A program made the translations under genes and the position numbers. Below, one piece after another: positions 45,738 through 56,876 of a stretch of 64,000 nt of DNA (position 1 is its first letter; every line of letters starts with the position of its first letter). This DNA is from Pinus tabuliformis (lineage: Eukaryota; Streptophyta; Pinopsida; Pinales; Pinaceae): positions 514,766,102 to 514,830,101 of the forward strand of contig CM062805.1 of NCBI GenBank assembly GCA_031772625.1, written 5' to 3'. Under the pieces are notes generated by a model that was given only the letters and a program-made list of their open reading frames with translations, had not been told where the DNA came from and made no database searches.

Positions 45738-47119
45738 TAGTTTTTATAATTGTTGACTCTTTCATATTTATTATGATATTTTTTGTAAACAATATTTGAA
45801 AAGTTAAGTTTGAAGTTTGAAGTTTGAAGTTGGCAATTATAACTCATTGGTAATGAATTATGAATATGATGCTTCCTGAAAGTTGAAAGTTGTTTCATTT
45901 CATGTTAGATGTTCTTTGTTGTGATGGTTACACTTACAAGTACAACTTTGGCGATCAATTATGATAAATGTTATATATTGAATTTTGAAAGCTTGAAACT
46001 TTAAGATTGATGAATCATGAGACTTAATATGTTGTATGTTACTAACTTGTGGACATGGTTGATGAAGATTATAACTTCTAGATGATTGATGTTATATGGT
46101 TCGATGTATGTTTTATTTTTTTTATATCTAATTCATCATTCTACATGCTTTTGTTGACATATATGCATCAAAATATAAAAAATATATATGTTATATAAAA
46201 CATCACTCCTCGAATTGCTCCCAAACCAGGAGCTTTTGAAAATGTCGCTCCCTCTCTTGCTTTTGCTGCCACTCCCCGTTTTTGCTCCCACTCCCAAGTA
46301 ACCTTGGGGGCATCATTGCAGAGGAGTTTGAGGGATTCTCAGTCCTGGTGCTGGGGGACAAGACTATGCAGTGCAACTGGTATGTTCCCGTATTGCCAAT
46401 GACCATGGGGAACTATTTGGTGACAAATCATTTTTTGTTGTGGATGTACGAGACACCAACATGGTGATGGCTGTCTAGTGGCTTTACTCCCTTGGCCAGG
46501 TCATCATTGATTGGAGGAAACTGGAGATGGAGTTCACCGGGCCGGATGGCAAGTTGGTGGTTTTGCGAGGCATGCATTCAATTCCTCCATAGACGGTTTC
46601 AAAACACAGGATGGAGGCTGGCTTGAGGCATGGGGACATAACATGGGTAGTGGAGCTAAGGATTTTAGAGATCGAAGGACAACCCAAGCCATCCCACCCA
46701 GGCATTCAGACTATTTTGGACAGGTACTCGGTAGTGTTTGGGGACATACCACCAGGGTAGACAGGGGATTTGAGCACACCATTGAGTTAGAACCTGGGGT
46801 CGACGCGGTCATCACCACTTCTTATAGGCATCCTAAGGCCTACAAGGATGAGATAGAGCGGGTTATCAAGGAGTTGCTAGCATTATGGCATATTAGGCCG
46901 AGTTCTAGCCCCTTTGCTTCGTCGGTAGTACTGTTGAAGAAGAAGGACGAGACCCTGCGTATGTGCGTCGATTACAGGGCACTCAACAAGAAGACACTGA
47001 AGAACAGATACCCCATTCCGCGCATTGATGAGTTGATGGACGAGCTTAGAGGAGCCAAGTACTTCTCTAAGATTGACTTGTGCTCGGGGTATCACCAGAT
47101 CAGGGTGAGGGATCAGGAC

Positions 47120-50100
47120 CATAGTTTTAAGACTCCGACTCCGACTCCGACTCGGCCGAGGATCGACTCTGAATCCGACTCCGAAACGGTAATGACTCGG
47201 CCGGCTCGATTTCAATGACTCGGTCATTGTAAAAAATACATTAAATATTTATTTTTTTATAAAAAAACATAATTTTAAAGATTTTAAACATAATTTTAAA
47301 GATTTTCATTCATGTTTCCAAACACACAACATTATAATATAGATGGAAGGCAACATATGATCAAAGTAGGCTCATGAACCAATCCATTATATCAAAATGG
47401 TACCCAATGGCAATACATAGTCAACTGTCATACATGATCAAAGACTCAAAACAAAAAACACATAACCAAGGAGGCTAGAAATGGCCTCTACAACAAAAGT
47501 AAACTGTGACAGTGACCAGACTCCAGTACTAGTACAATAGTACTACAGTACTACTGGCTAGTAGCTACTGTCAGAGGAGCCAAGATCATGTCGATCAATC
47601 TCTGGATCATCATCATCAGAGTCAGACAGGGGGCCCCATGGCTCCTCCTCATCATCATCATCTCCAACTGCAACTGTAGAAGTGGTACCACTAGCAGGCT
47701 GTGCAACTGCAGCAGATGCAAGCTGAGATAGAGTAGATATGCGGCTGTGCTTCTGTCGTGGCTGAGCAGAGGAAGCACCTACAACTGGAGTCCTTGCTGG
47801 CTGTGAGACTGAGGCTGGTGGATTGGGATCTGCATTCAACTGAACAGGCTGAAGTTGAACAACATGTTCAAGTTCAACTGATGTCTCCATATCTAAATCT
47901 ACATCAAGATCCTCATCATGATCAAACTCTGCTGGACGACTCTCCACTACCCAATCTGATGTTGGATCAATGTCTTCCAACACAATGGGATCTGAATCAG
48001 GTCTTTTGTTCAGCAAATGGTTTCGTCTGAGCCGAAGGTTGTATTGGACATAAACTAGATCATTTAACCGTTTTTGATCCAAACGGTTTCTCTTCTTTGT
48101 GTGAATCCTCTCAAAGACAGACCAATTGCGCTCACACCGAGATGCACTGCAAGTTTGACTCAAAATATGAATTGCAAACCTTTGCAATTCAGGACAATGG
48201 CCACCAAAGGCCTCCCACCATTGTGCTGCAAAAAACATAGGAGTGTAATGAGTTAGCTCAACAAAATTACAAATTATATCTAACTTTCAAATTATAAACG
48301 ATTTAACAAACTTTAAAAAAAAAGTAAAACTATTAAGAATTTGAAAATTGAAATTTTTGTTTACTTGGCTCATCTGCTTCTCTTGCAATCTTTGCTAGGT
48401 TCTTCCCAAAGGTACCTGCTGCATTGCTGAAGATATTGGCCTGTCGGTGTATCTCCAGCTGATCAGACTCCAATGGGATCATGCGTTCAATGCAATCAAC
48501 CAGTCCATCTCTGACCTCCCCCCTCAAAGCTCCTGACTCCTTAGCTTTATAATGATACCGTGGGTTCAAAAAATACCCAGCTGCATGTATAGGGCGATGG
48601 AGTTGATTGTTCCATCTTTCATCAATGATTTCCCAAATGGGCCCATACTTTGCCACTCTATCCTTGTATACCGTCTTTATTTGCTCCTTTGCTTGATCCA
48701 TAGCCTCATAAATGAAGCCCATAGCCAACCTTTCCCCATCCACCAACCGCACCACCTTAACTAATGGCTCAGCAAGCTTCACAATCTCTGCTGCCTTTCT
48801 CCAAAAATTTTCTTCATGTACTTTCCTTTTCAATTCTTTGCCTTCTGGTTTGTTAGACCAATTGCTTTGATTCCATTCATCACTGGAAAACATCTTTTGC
48901 AAGTTTCTATGTTGGGAAAGCATAGATTGCAATGTCAAAAAATGTGTAGCAAATCTAGTGATGGGAGGCCTAATAATATCCTTGCCCCCAGTGTGTTTCC
49001 TCATGAGGCTCAAAACCAATGTATGATTGTAGATAAATTTTGTTATGCTTTTGGCATGATCTATAGTGTTTTTGACCCAATCTAATTTTCCAATATCCTC
49101 AAGCATGAGGTCTATGCAATGTGCAGCGCATGGGGTCCAAAAGATGGTCTTGTGTTTTTCCTCTAACAATTTACCAGCAAGAACATAGTTAGAGGCATTA
49201 TCTGTGATGATTTGAACAACATTAGCCACCCCCACCTCCTCAACAACCTGATCCAATAGCTGAAACAACAAGTGGCCATCTTTTACCTTATCAGATGCAT
49301 CAACTGATTTTAAAAACATGGTTCCCTGTGGGCAGAAGAGAAGAAAGTTTATGATGGTACGGTTTCTTTGATCAGTCCATCCATCTGACATGATGGTACA
49401 CCCGTTCTTGCCCATGAGTCCCTGAACTCTTGCAAATACTCATTAATGGATTGAATTTCTTTCTGCAAATGAAACCCCCTTAGCTCATGCATAGTAGGGC
49501 CTTTGAAGCCTTTTCCAGCAGCATGTATGGCATCAAACATAGGCTCATAATATGGTGAACGAGCAGCATTAAAGGGGATATCAACATCATACCACCATCT
49601 AGCTATGTACTCACAAGCATTCTCCCTCAATTCTTTCTTCCAATGGTCATCTAAAGTGGGCTGTATTTGAGTTTTACTAACTTCAGGACCATGTGCATTT
49701 GATGGAGAGGAGGGAGTGAAATAACTTTTGATAGTCGCATCACCCTTTTTCATTCTACCTTTCCCTTATCTTGAACAGAACCAAAAGAGGGAGGAACATA
49801 TCGGAAAGGGTTGGATGTATCAGTTTGAGGGATAGAGGAAGAACCCTCAAAATCATAATGGGGGTTGGCAGCCATCATTTTTTGTATCTCCCTCTTCCTC
49901 CCAATTTCAGCCTGTATGTCTCTTTGCCTAGCCTTATCTTCTTTAAATTTCTCAAAGCTGGCCAACAAATTCTTCCTAATCTCCCCAATTTCTGGTGAGG
50001 TACATGGGGTAATTTGGCCTCTAATCCCTGCCAAGTGTTGTTTCAGCCTATTAATGCCCCCAGGACCTTCCTTAATTTTCCTATGGAAAAATTTGCATTG

Positions 50101-50884
50101 CATTTGACTATCAACCATTTCAACATATGCCCAAGCAGGATCTCTTGCTCTAGGTGCCATTTTTTGACTAGGAAATAAAAGCAAACAATCTGAAAATGAG
50201 AAAAAAAAACCTTGATTCAATGTTCATTTATTTGACAAAAAACACTCTTTAAGATTTCTAGATATGCACCTAAAATTTACTAAGCAAAAACAAATTTATA
50301 GAGGTGAAAAAAAATACCTCCAGGAACAAACTGCCTCCTCAAGCTTGCTCCAAGAATCAGCTCCTCAATGCTGCTCCAAATGGCTGCCCAAGAAGCTCCT
50401 CACTCCAGCTACAATGCTCCTCCAAGACTCCTCACTGCTGCTCCAAAACAAGCTCAAGAACTGCTCACTAACTCTCAAGGAAGACTCTGACTCAAATGCA
50501 TAAGATTGCTGTGAGTGAATGAGAGCGCTTGGGTGTGTTAAATAGGGTTTGGGGTGGGGAAATGGACCCCAAAAATCATTTAGCAAATTCATATACCTAT
50601 TTGGAGTCCAAACCAACCAAAAAACCATTTAAAAATCCATTAAACTTTTATAAATCCGTTGTAATACGTGTTGCTGGGCGGTTTGTTGTGACTCGGCCGA
50701 GTCATAACGGAAACGGCCGAGTTGGCCAAGTCAGCCATGACTCGGCCGAGTCATTCAATGACTCGGCCGAGTCATGGCTGACTCGGCCAGCCGGACCTTT
50801 CCAAAGGCCGTTTCATACTTGGAGGCTATGGCTCGGATCAACCCGACCGTTTCGGTTTTGAAACGGCCGTTTCTTAAAACAGTG
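47120..50884 (-). mobile_element. hAT-2, best preserved hAT transposon in the window
   Basis: The ends are CATAGTTTTAAG and CTTAAAACAGTG. The target duplication is a perfect ATCAGGAC (47112-47119 and 50885-50892), and removing the element restores the unit 1 RT sequence. GACTCCGACTCCGACTCGG and ACTCGGCCGAGTCA repeats crowd both subterminal zones. The transposase gene lies on the minus strand (47558-50160) with a TATA-like TATTTAA at 50538-50544. It is 3.77 kb, a normal size for an autonomous plant hAT. About two frame changes spoil the transposase, so it is probably inactive but a possible source of the shorter family members. Confidence 0.94.
47558..50160 (-). pseudogene. hAT-2 transposase
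   Basis: The start MAPRARDPAWAYVEM is at 50160 and is followed by a BED finger (QCKFFHRK: the second finger Cys appears as Phe; then RLKQHLAG). From about 49.75 kb comes MKKGDATIKSYF in a shifted frame, then the DUF659 core, with GCTIMSDGWTDQRNRTIINF in the frame 48333-49415, TDNASNY (second Asp) and TPCAAHCIDLMLEDIGKL. After an intron at 48226-48364 (GTAAAC...TTTTTTGCAG on the minus strand) comes the hATC exon (48225-47558) with CERNWSVFERIHTKKRNRL and a long acidic tail. Frameshifts lie near 49.75 kb and 49.42 kb. Apart from these the domains are complete. Confidence 0.9.
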
Positions 50885-51383
50885 ATCAGGACATCCTTAA
50901 GATGACTTTCAGGTGCCACTATGGGCTTTGAGTTCTTGGTCATGCCCTTCGGGTTGACCAATGCTCCTGCCACTTTCTAGTCTTGCATGAACCGTGTATT
51001 CTGTGGGTAGTTGCGGAAATTTGTACTGGTATTTTTCGACGATATCCTGATTTATAGTTGCGCATGGGAGGAGCATTTGCAACACTTGGAGGTGGTGATG
51101 TGTATTCTAGAGGAGCAACAGTTCTATGCCAAGTTGTCCAAGTGTGAGTTTGGTTTGATGGAGATGCTCTACTTGGGACACATCATTGGCATAGATGGAG
51201 TGAGGGTACATGAGGAGAAGATCCGGGCCATTCGGGAATGGCCTGAGCCTAGGAATGTAACCGATTTGAGGGGGTTCATAGGCATATGCACTTATTACAG
51301 GAAGTTCATGAAGGGCTTCTCACAACTAGCAACTCCCCTCACAGATTTGACAAAGAAAGGGGCTTTCACGTGGACAAATAGAG

Positions 51384-52635
51384 CAGTGTTGATAATATCG
51401 GTATCGGGAAAATATCGGCGAGGGTCCGGAAAATATCTTATCGGAAATATCGGCGAAAATATCGGCAAGCATAAAAAATGCATAATATATTCATTTTTTT
51501 CAGATTTCTAAACATATAAAGCAATAACAACATGAACTAAACACATTGGCACATAAATATCATAACTCATTTCACACTACACCTATTTATATGACATTTT
51601 TTCTAAGATTAATTAATTTAATTAAAAATATTGAAAAAACATAATTACTTTTGAAATAAATCTCAACATTTAATCTATGAGTGCCATTATAAATATTCTA
51701 AAACATTTAATAAAGAATAAATCTTCCTATATATCTATCAATTATTAGTAATTAACTTAAAATTCTAAAAAACCTTATTCTAAAATATATAGTCCTATTA
51801 ACCTAATTATGTTATAAAAAATAATAATAACAATATAACTATTTTCTATAAAAAAAAAATCATAAACGTTCTGCGTAGCTAAAATAAACATCAACCGAGT
51901 ATATTTTTCCAAACAACATATTTATCATTATGATTATGAGATTCTATCATTACTAGAGTGAGGCTAAGTTGCTCACTAAATTGATTCGGGGCAATTTTGC
52001 TTGCTAACATTTACATTACATATCAAACGAACAATATTTCTATATAATATTTACAGACATATCAAGCGAACAATATATCTATCTAATCTCATCCCAGCCA
52101 TATCTCATGTATTAATCTTACCATTGGGTTTTGCAGCAAGCATGAATGCAATTTGTAGATCCCTTGGGTGTAGCATCATTCTACACTACTCGACAGTGGT
52201 CTAACTTAAACCCTTACTGGTAATCAAATTGAATACGCAACATAGATTCACAACCCTTGCCACTAACTTATCAAGGTTGATCACCGATAACTCTTTACCT
52301 ATAGCCAACCTCATCAACGAATTCTTCACAAGGCCGTTGTCTTCAGCCACATATATACAGAGCACCGTCTCCGTCTCACTCTCCAGCTCTCACGAAAACA
52401 AAATGACGTGCATCGAAAACTGAAAAACCATTTTATAATTCGTCGATACAACCTAACCGGCGATATTTACCGTCGTCTCGCGATTTTTACCAAAATATCG
52501 CCGAAATTTCATATTTCTCGCGCGAAATTCAAAACTTGAAAATATCGCGATTTTTCGGGGGCGATATTTCGGCCCGCCGAAAATATCGCGATATTTGCGA
52601 ATATCGCCGATATTTCGGCGATATTATCAACACTG
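51384..52635. mobile_element. non-autonomous hAT element with ATATCGGCGA subterminal repeats
   Basis: The ends are CAGTGTTGATAATATCGG and GATATTATCAACACTG (inverted CAGTGTTGATAATATC). The target duplication is a perfect AAATAGAG (51376-51383 and 52636-52643). Many copies of AATATCGG / CGATATTT sit within about 100 bp of the left end and about 190 bp of the right end. The interior is AT-rich and I found no transposase motif. It interrupts the RT-RNase H region of gypsy unit 2. Its ends are closest to the element at 13070-14181 (CAATGTTG, ATCGCGATAA repeats). Confidence 0.92.
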
Positions 52636-54546
52636 AAATAGAGCACAATCAACATTTGATCGCCTCAAGGAGGTGATGAGCATTTGTCCAGTCACGGCAC
52701 TTCCGTTTTTAAGATAACCATTGACACTGGAGTGCGATGCATTAGGCGAGGGGGTTGGCGCAATATTATCTCAAGATGGGCACCCCATTGCCTTTGAGAT
52801 CCGAAAACTCCTACATGAGAGGTCACAGTCTATTTACGACAAGGAGATGCTAGCCATCATGCATGCATTGGCCAAGTTCCAATAGTACCTAGTGGGCAAC
52901 AGGTTTTAGGTGAAGCCGGACCACAACAGTCTTCGCCGTTTCATGGGGCAACATGGCCTCAATGACAGGCATCAAAGGTGCGTCAACAAGGTGCAGGCCT
53001 ATGATTTCAACATTGAGTATGTGCAGGGCAAGCACAACACAACGACAGATGCATTATCTAGGAGGCTTGCGACACTTTCACTCATGAGCATTTGCCATGA
53101 CTAGAAGGTGCAGTTATTGGTGGAGTACTCTAAGGACAGGAAGGCATGTGAGATTCTGGAGGGCATTCACGCTGATGAGCGCTACAAGGTGATGGCTGAG
53201 GTCATTTACTACAAGGGGCGTATCTTCTTGGTGTCAGGCTTGCAGTTAAAAGAGAGGGTTCTCCACGTAGCCCATGACTCCCCACTTTCGGGACACCATG
53301 GGTTCTTGAAGACATATATGACAGTTAGAGAGTGGTTCACTTGGAAAGGCCTCAAGGGAGATGTGTTGAGATATGTGCAGGAGTGTGAGGCTTGCCAGAG
53401 GAACAAGGGGGAGTTGACTCACCCAGCATGGCTATTACATGCTTACAGACACTTCCCACTCCAGATGGGAAATGGGAAAGTATTTCCATGGATTTCATCA
53501 CCGGGCTCCCAGTAGTGCAGGGGAAGGATTGTATCTATGTGGTAATTGACCAGTTGACCAAATATGTGCACTTCTTTGCCATCCCAAACCGGTATACAAC
53601 GTCACAGGTGGCCGAGTTGTTCTTTAGGGAGGTCTTTCGTTTGCATGGACTCCCTAAGACCATAGTTAGCGACAGGGATAGCCGGTTCATGGGAGCGTTT
53701 TGGTAGGAGCTCTTCAAACTAGTGGGTACTGAGCTCACACCCAGAACGAGCTATCATCCGCAGAGTGACGGTAAAACTGAGAGGGTGAACAAATGGCTGG
53801 AGGGATATCTTCGGATCTATGTGGCCGGGCAACAGAGAGCGTGGATTCAGTGGCTACACCTAGGGGAGTATTGCTACAACACCACCCACCACATGTCCAT
53901 TGGTATATCACCCTTTCTTGCCTTATATGGATATGATGCTTTATCTTTTGTTGACATTGTTTTTGGAGATAGCAGGGCCCTAAAGGCCAAAGATTGGATC
54001 CAAGAGAGCTAAGACATCCTCAAGATTCTCAAGGATAATACGTTGACAACCCAAAACCAAGAGAAGATGTATGCAGATAGGCATAGGATTGAGAGGCAAT
54101 TTGAGGAGGAAGACTTAATCTATCTGTGATTGCAGCCATATTGCTAGTCTACCTTGAAACAAAAAGGGGTCGAGAAGCCACAACCACGTTTTTATGGGCT
54201 GTATAGGGTGATCCGGAGAGTTGGAGAGGTGGCTTATGAGTTGGAGCTTCCCCCAGGAAGCAAAATCCACAACGTCTTCCATGTTTCATGCCTCAAAAAG
54301 GTGTTGGGTCAGCAGGTAACAACAACTGTGGATTTGCCACCATTGGATGATGAGGGGCATCTGGTTCTGGAACCGGAGGCCATTCTGGAGACTAGAGAGA
54401 GGAAGCTGAGGAGCAGGATTATTAGAGAATATTTGGTGCGTTGGAGGAACTTGCCGGATGAGGATGCCACCTGGGAGGGTGAATACATATGTGAGCATCC
54501 AGCACTGAAGTTTCTTTGTGACTAGCAACGTTTGGGAGGGGAGGAC

Positions 54547-55997
54547 TATAATGTCCCTTCATAAATTAAAATGTTATAGTTTATCTATTCTACAATTTTG
54601 ACAATTTGGAAGCATGGGGCCCATGTGAATTTTGGAGAGAGACTCATGAAGAAAATGGAGACTGAAATGTCTCGTTGGCCTAGCGTGGGGGCCACCCACA
54701 TGAGGAAATACACACCACTTTTGAGGGAAGTTCGAATGGCTAGGGAGAGAGGGTCGAATTGCTAGTTGGAGGGGGCCCACATGGGAAAAGAGGCTCACAA
54801 GTTATAAATATAGGTAGCTCAGCCTCATTTGGTATCTTTTGACATATTGAACTCAACTTTAGTTGCTCGAGCTGCTTAGCCGGGTCACTTGCTGTTTAGC
54901 ACGAGCTCTCCAAGCGGAGAACTCACTGTCTTCGGTGGACCACGAGTGCCACCCTATTGAGGCTTCTTTCTATCATTAGAGAATATTTGGTGCATTGGAG
55001 GAACTTTCTAGGTGAGGATGCCACCTGGGAGGGTGAACACATACGTGAGCATCCAATGGTGAAGTTGCTTCGGGACAAGCAACATTTGGGAGGGGAGGAC
55101 TGTAATGCCCGTTCATAAATTAACTCACCTTCTTCGATGGACCACGAGTGCCACCCTATTGAGGCTTCTTTCTATCATTTCGGAGATTACAGGTGGATAT
55201 TCAGAGCACCCAACTCAACTGTCATTCAGTTAGTGCGTACTTTAGGAGGACGCAGTAGTGGAGCACACAGTAGCTAATTCAGTGGCCTTCCTTGGAGCAA
55301 TTGCCAGAGGAGTTTGGGTGAAGGAAGTAGAGGGGAAAAGTAGCCTTTGGGAGGATTTTGGGAGCTGGAGATTCTTGTTTGGGAGCAACTTGATTGCCAA
55401 CACTCAGAGACAACACAGGATTTCCTCATTGGCACACGTGGGTATTCGTGGGTCAGTTTGTGAAGTGAGTATTTGTAAGGGAAAGTTCAGGGAAGATTAT
55501 CTCATCTGTTTTTAGTTGTTTGGGAGGGATTATTCAAGAGTTACATGCAGGCCGTACCTTACAACAGTTGGAGGAGAATGAGGCTCTTGGCAGGCCAAAT
55601 TTCCGAGGTCAAAACCAAGCCAAACCCTTTTTGGGTTTTGATGTGTTTTGCTTGAGGAGAGTGGGAATAATTTGGTAGAATTTTCTGAGCACCGGAGACG
55701 GGGTTTCCAACAACATATTTGTAGCATACAAAACAATTTCACAAGGGCAACACAGGGTATCATTGCAGCAACTATTTCTACCATCTAGGCTTGACATACC
55801 AGCACTTGGGCTTGATCACGCTTGCCTTTGAGGCAAGCCCAGGTGCACCTCTTCCACATTATTGTACTTTGCTCCCAACTCATAATAAAATGACTCAGTT
55901 GTTGGTTATTTCTGGACTTTCTATGGGTGTGCATTGAATGTTTCAATTTCATTGTTTGCTTTGCATATGACTGTTTTTCCTAGTTTGGAACATTACA
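54547..55997 (+). repeat. third gypsy LTR, with an inserted unit remnant
   Basis: It starts TATAATGTCCC at the position of TGTAATGTCCC and ends GGAACATTACA next to TAAAG. Inside it (about 54978-55123) is a second copy of the chromodomain end and LTR start, so it is a fusion of two LTR copies. Confidence 0.88.
54978..55123 (+). repeat. remnant of a further gypsy unit inside the third LTR
   Basis: The segment encodes the chromodomain-like stretch REYLVHWRN with EDATWEGEH, then the purine tract GGGAGGGGAGGAC and the LTR start TGTAATGCCCG. LTR sequence then continues with a short overlap (TGAGGCTTCTTTCTATCAT occurs on both sides). It indicates that the array once had at least one more unit. Confidence 0.82.
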
Positions 55998-56002
55998 TAA
56001 AG

Positions 56003-56876
56003 ATAACATGTCCTTGTCTGGATGATGGCTTTTGGTACCTTCAAATCTGCAATGTCACCGTAGAGAAGAATTGTCCATTGGTTTGTATATCATGTCCGAA
56101 ACATCTAGAGAAGTCATATGCAAATTCATTTGACTTTTACAAGGTTGTTTGAGTGTTGGTTGTAGGTAATAGATTGATGACAAGGAAAAGGATCTCATAC
56201 AATTGCACTGGTAAATCTTTGGGCTTTATTTATTTAGTTTTTTAATGTTAGTTTAGGCTAGGACTGTGTAATTGATGTTTGATAACCAGGGATCCAGTTA
56301 GGTTGTTGCATATAAAAGCATATGTTTGATTCTTTTGATGGGGAAGTAGATGAGGAACTTTGTGGATTTGAGTTCTTTGCTCATTCCTAGAATTTTGTGA
56401 GATGCTTGTACAAATCCCTGTTCTAGAGGCAACTTCGACAGAAACTTTTCCCTAGCTTTAAACCAACACATTGCATATATGTGTTTTTTGAATTTTGTAC
56501 TAATGCAACTTTGTTTGATTAGGATTTGACGCTAGACCTCTAGTGCCTTCTGCTGGATGTTGGTTGAGGTTTCTGCTTGCTTTAATGGGATCTGCATTTT
56601 TCTCCAATTCCTCTCCTTTGTATCCCATATTTCGCAACAATTGTGAACCAACAACTTGGGTATTTTTCTTGATCTGCTGAATATGCATCTTTCTTGTTCA
56701 CAAATATCCGCCTTAGATTTTGAGTCTTCAAGCATGATGGTTGTATCTTCTTGTCATTATTTATGCATCATCTATCTAAAGCTTCTTTTTCTGATCTTGA
56801 ATTTCAACGTATGGTTTTGCATGTTATTACTTCCCAAGTTATTGAGGCGTTAAAGATCTAACCACATAGTGAAACC
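56003..56876. other. intron sequence right of the gypsy array
   Basis: Continuation of the AT-AC intron. The small open frame at about 55934-56152 spans the LTR edge and matches no family known to me. Nothing else was recognised. Confidence 0.45.

Larger units (their letters stand above)
43508..46306 (+). mobile_element. hAT-3, hAT transposon lacking its left end
   Basis: The right end CTCCCAAGTAACCTTG is followed by GGGGCATC (46307-46314), the sequence found undisturbed in the unit 1 protease region near 37934, so the insertion site was in gypsy unit 2. The left inverted repeat is missing and transposase sequence abuts LTR 2. Coding remnants on the plus strand are a zinc finger (CLHCNKTYTG...RHLCG, 43.55-43.61 kb), DUF659 (43.9-44.2 kb, with IVFDGWTNVKGKPLISVLAV), the central region (44.2-45.1 kb) and the C-terminal dimerisation end (45.15-45.7 kb). 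Several frameshifts and stops make it inactive. Confidence 0.88.
46307..54546 (+). mobile_element. gypsy unit 2 internal region, partial, with two hAT inserts (fossil)
   Basis: Parts in order: end of the protease region (46.3-46.7 kb); reverse transcriptase (46.75-47.12 kb and 50.89-51.38 kb, with [17 protein letters not shown]); RNase H (about 52.65-53.05 kb); integrase (53.2-54.05 kb, with HHCC-like zinc region and TIVSDRDSRFMGAFW); chromodomain-like end REYLVRWRNLPDEDATWE (54.42 kb). It is interrupted by hAT-2 and by a non-autonomous hAT. It aligns closely with unit 1, lacks the gag part, and is broken in about ten places. Confidence 0.88.
27560..55997 (+). mobile_element. Ty3/gypsy chromovirus array: LTR-internal-LTR-partial internal-LTR (fossil)
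   Basis: The whole array is flanked by TAAAG (27555-27559 and 55998-56002), a perfect 5-bp target duplication, so it entered the intron as one insertion. LTRs are about 1.26 kb without inserts, starting TGTAATRTCCC and ending GGAACATTACA. A primer site TGGTATCAGAGC lies at 36373-36384. Unit 1 is 36372-42310. The second unit is partial at its left and spans about 46307-54546. The RT, RNase H, integrase and chromodomain regions of the two units are closely alike, pointing to unequal recombination between copies. Each unit is broken in roughly ten places and hosts hAT insertions. The first LTR hosts a copia element. Confidence 0.9.
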
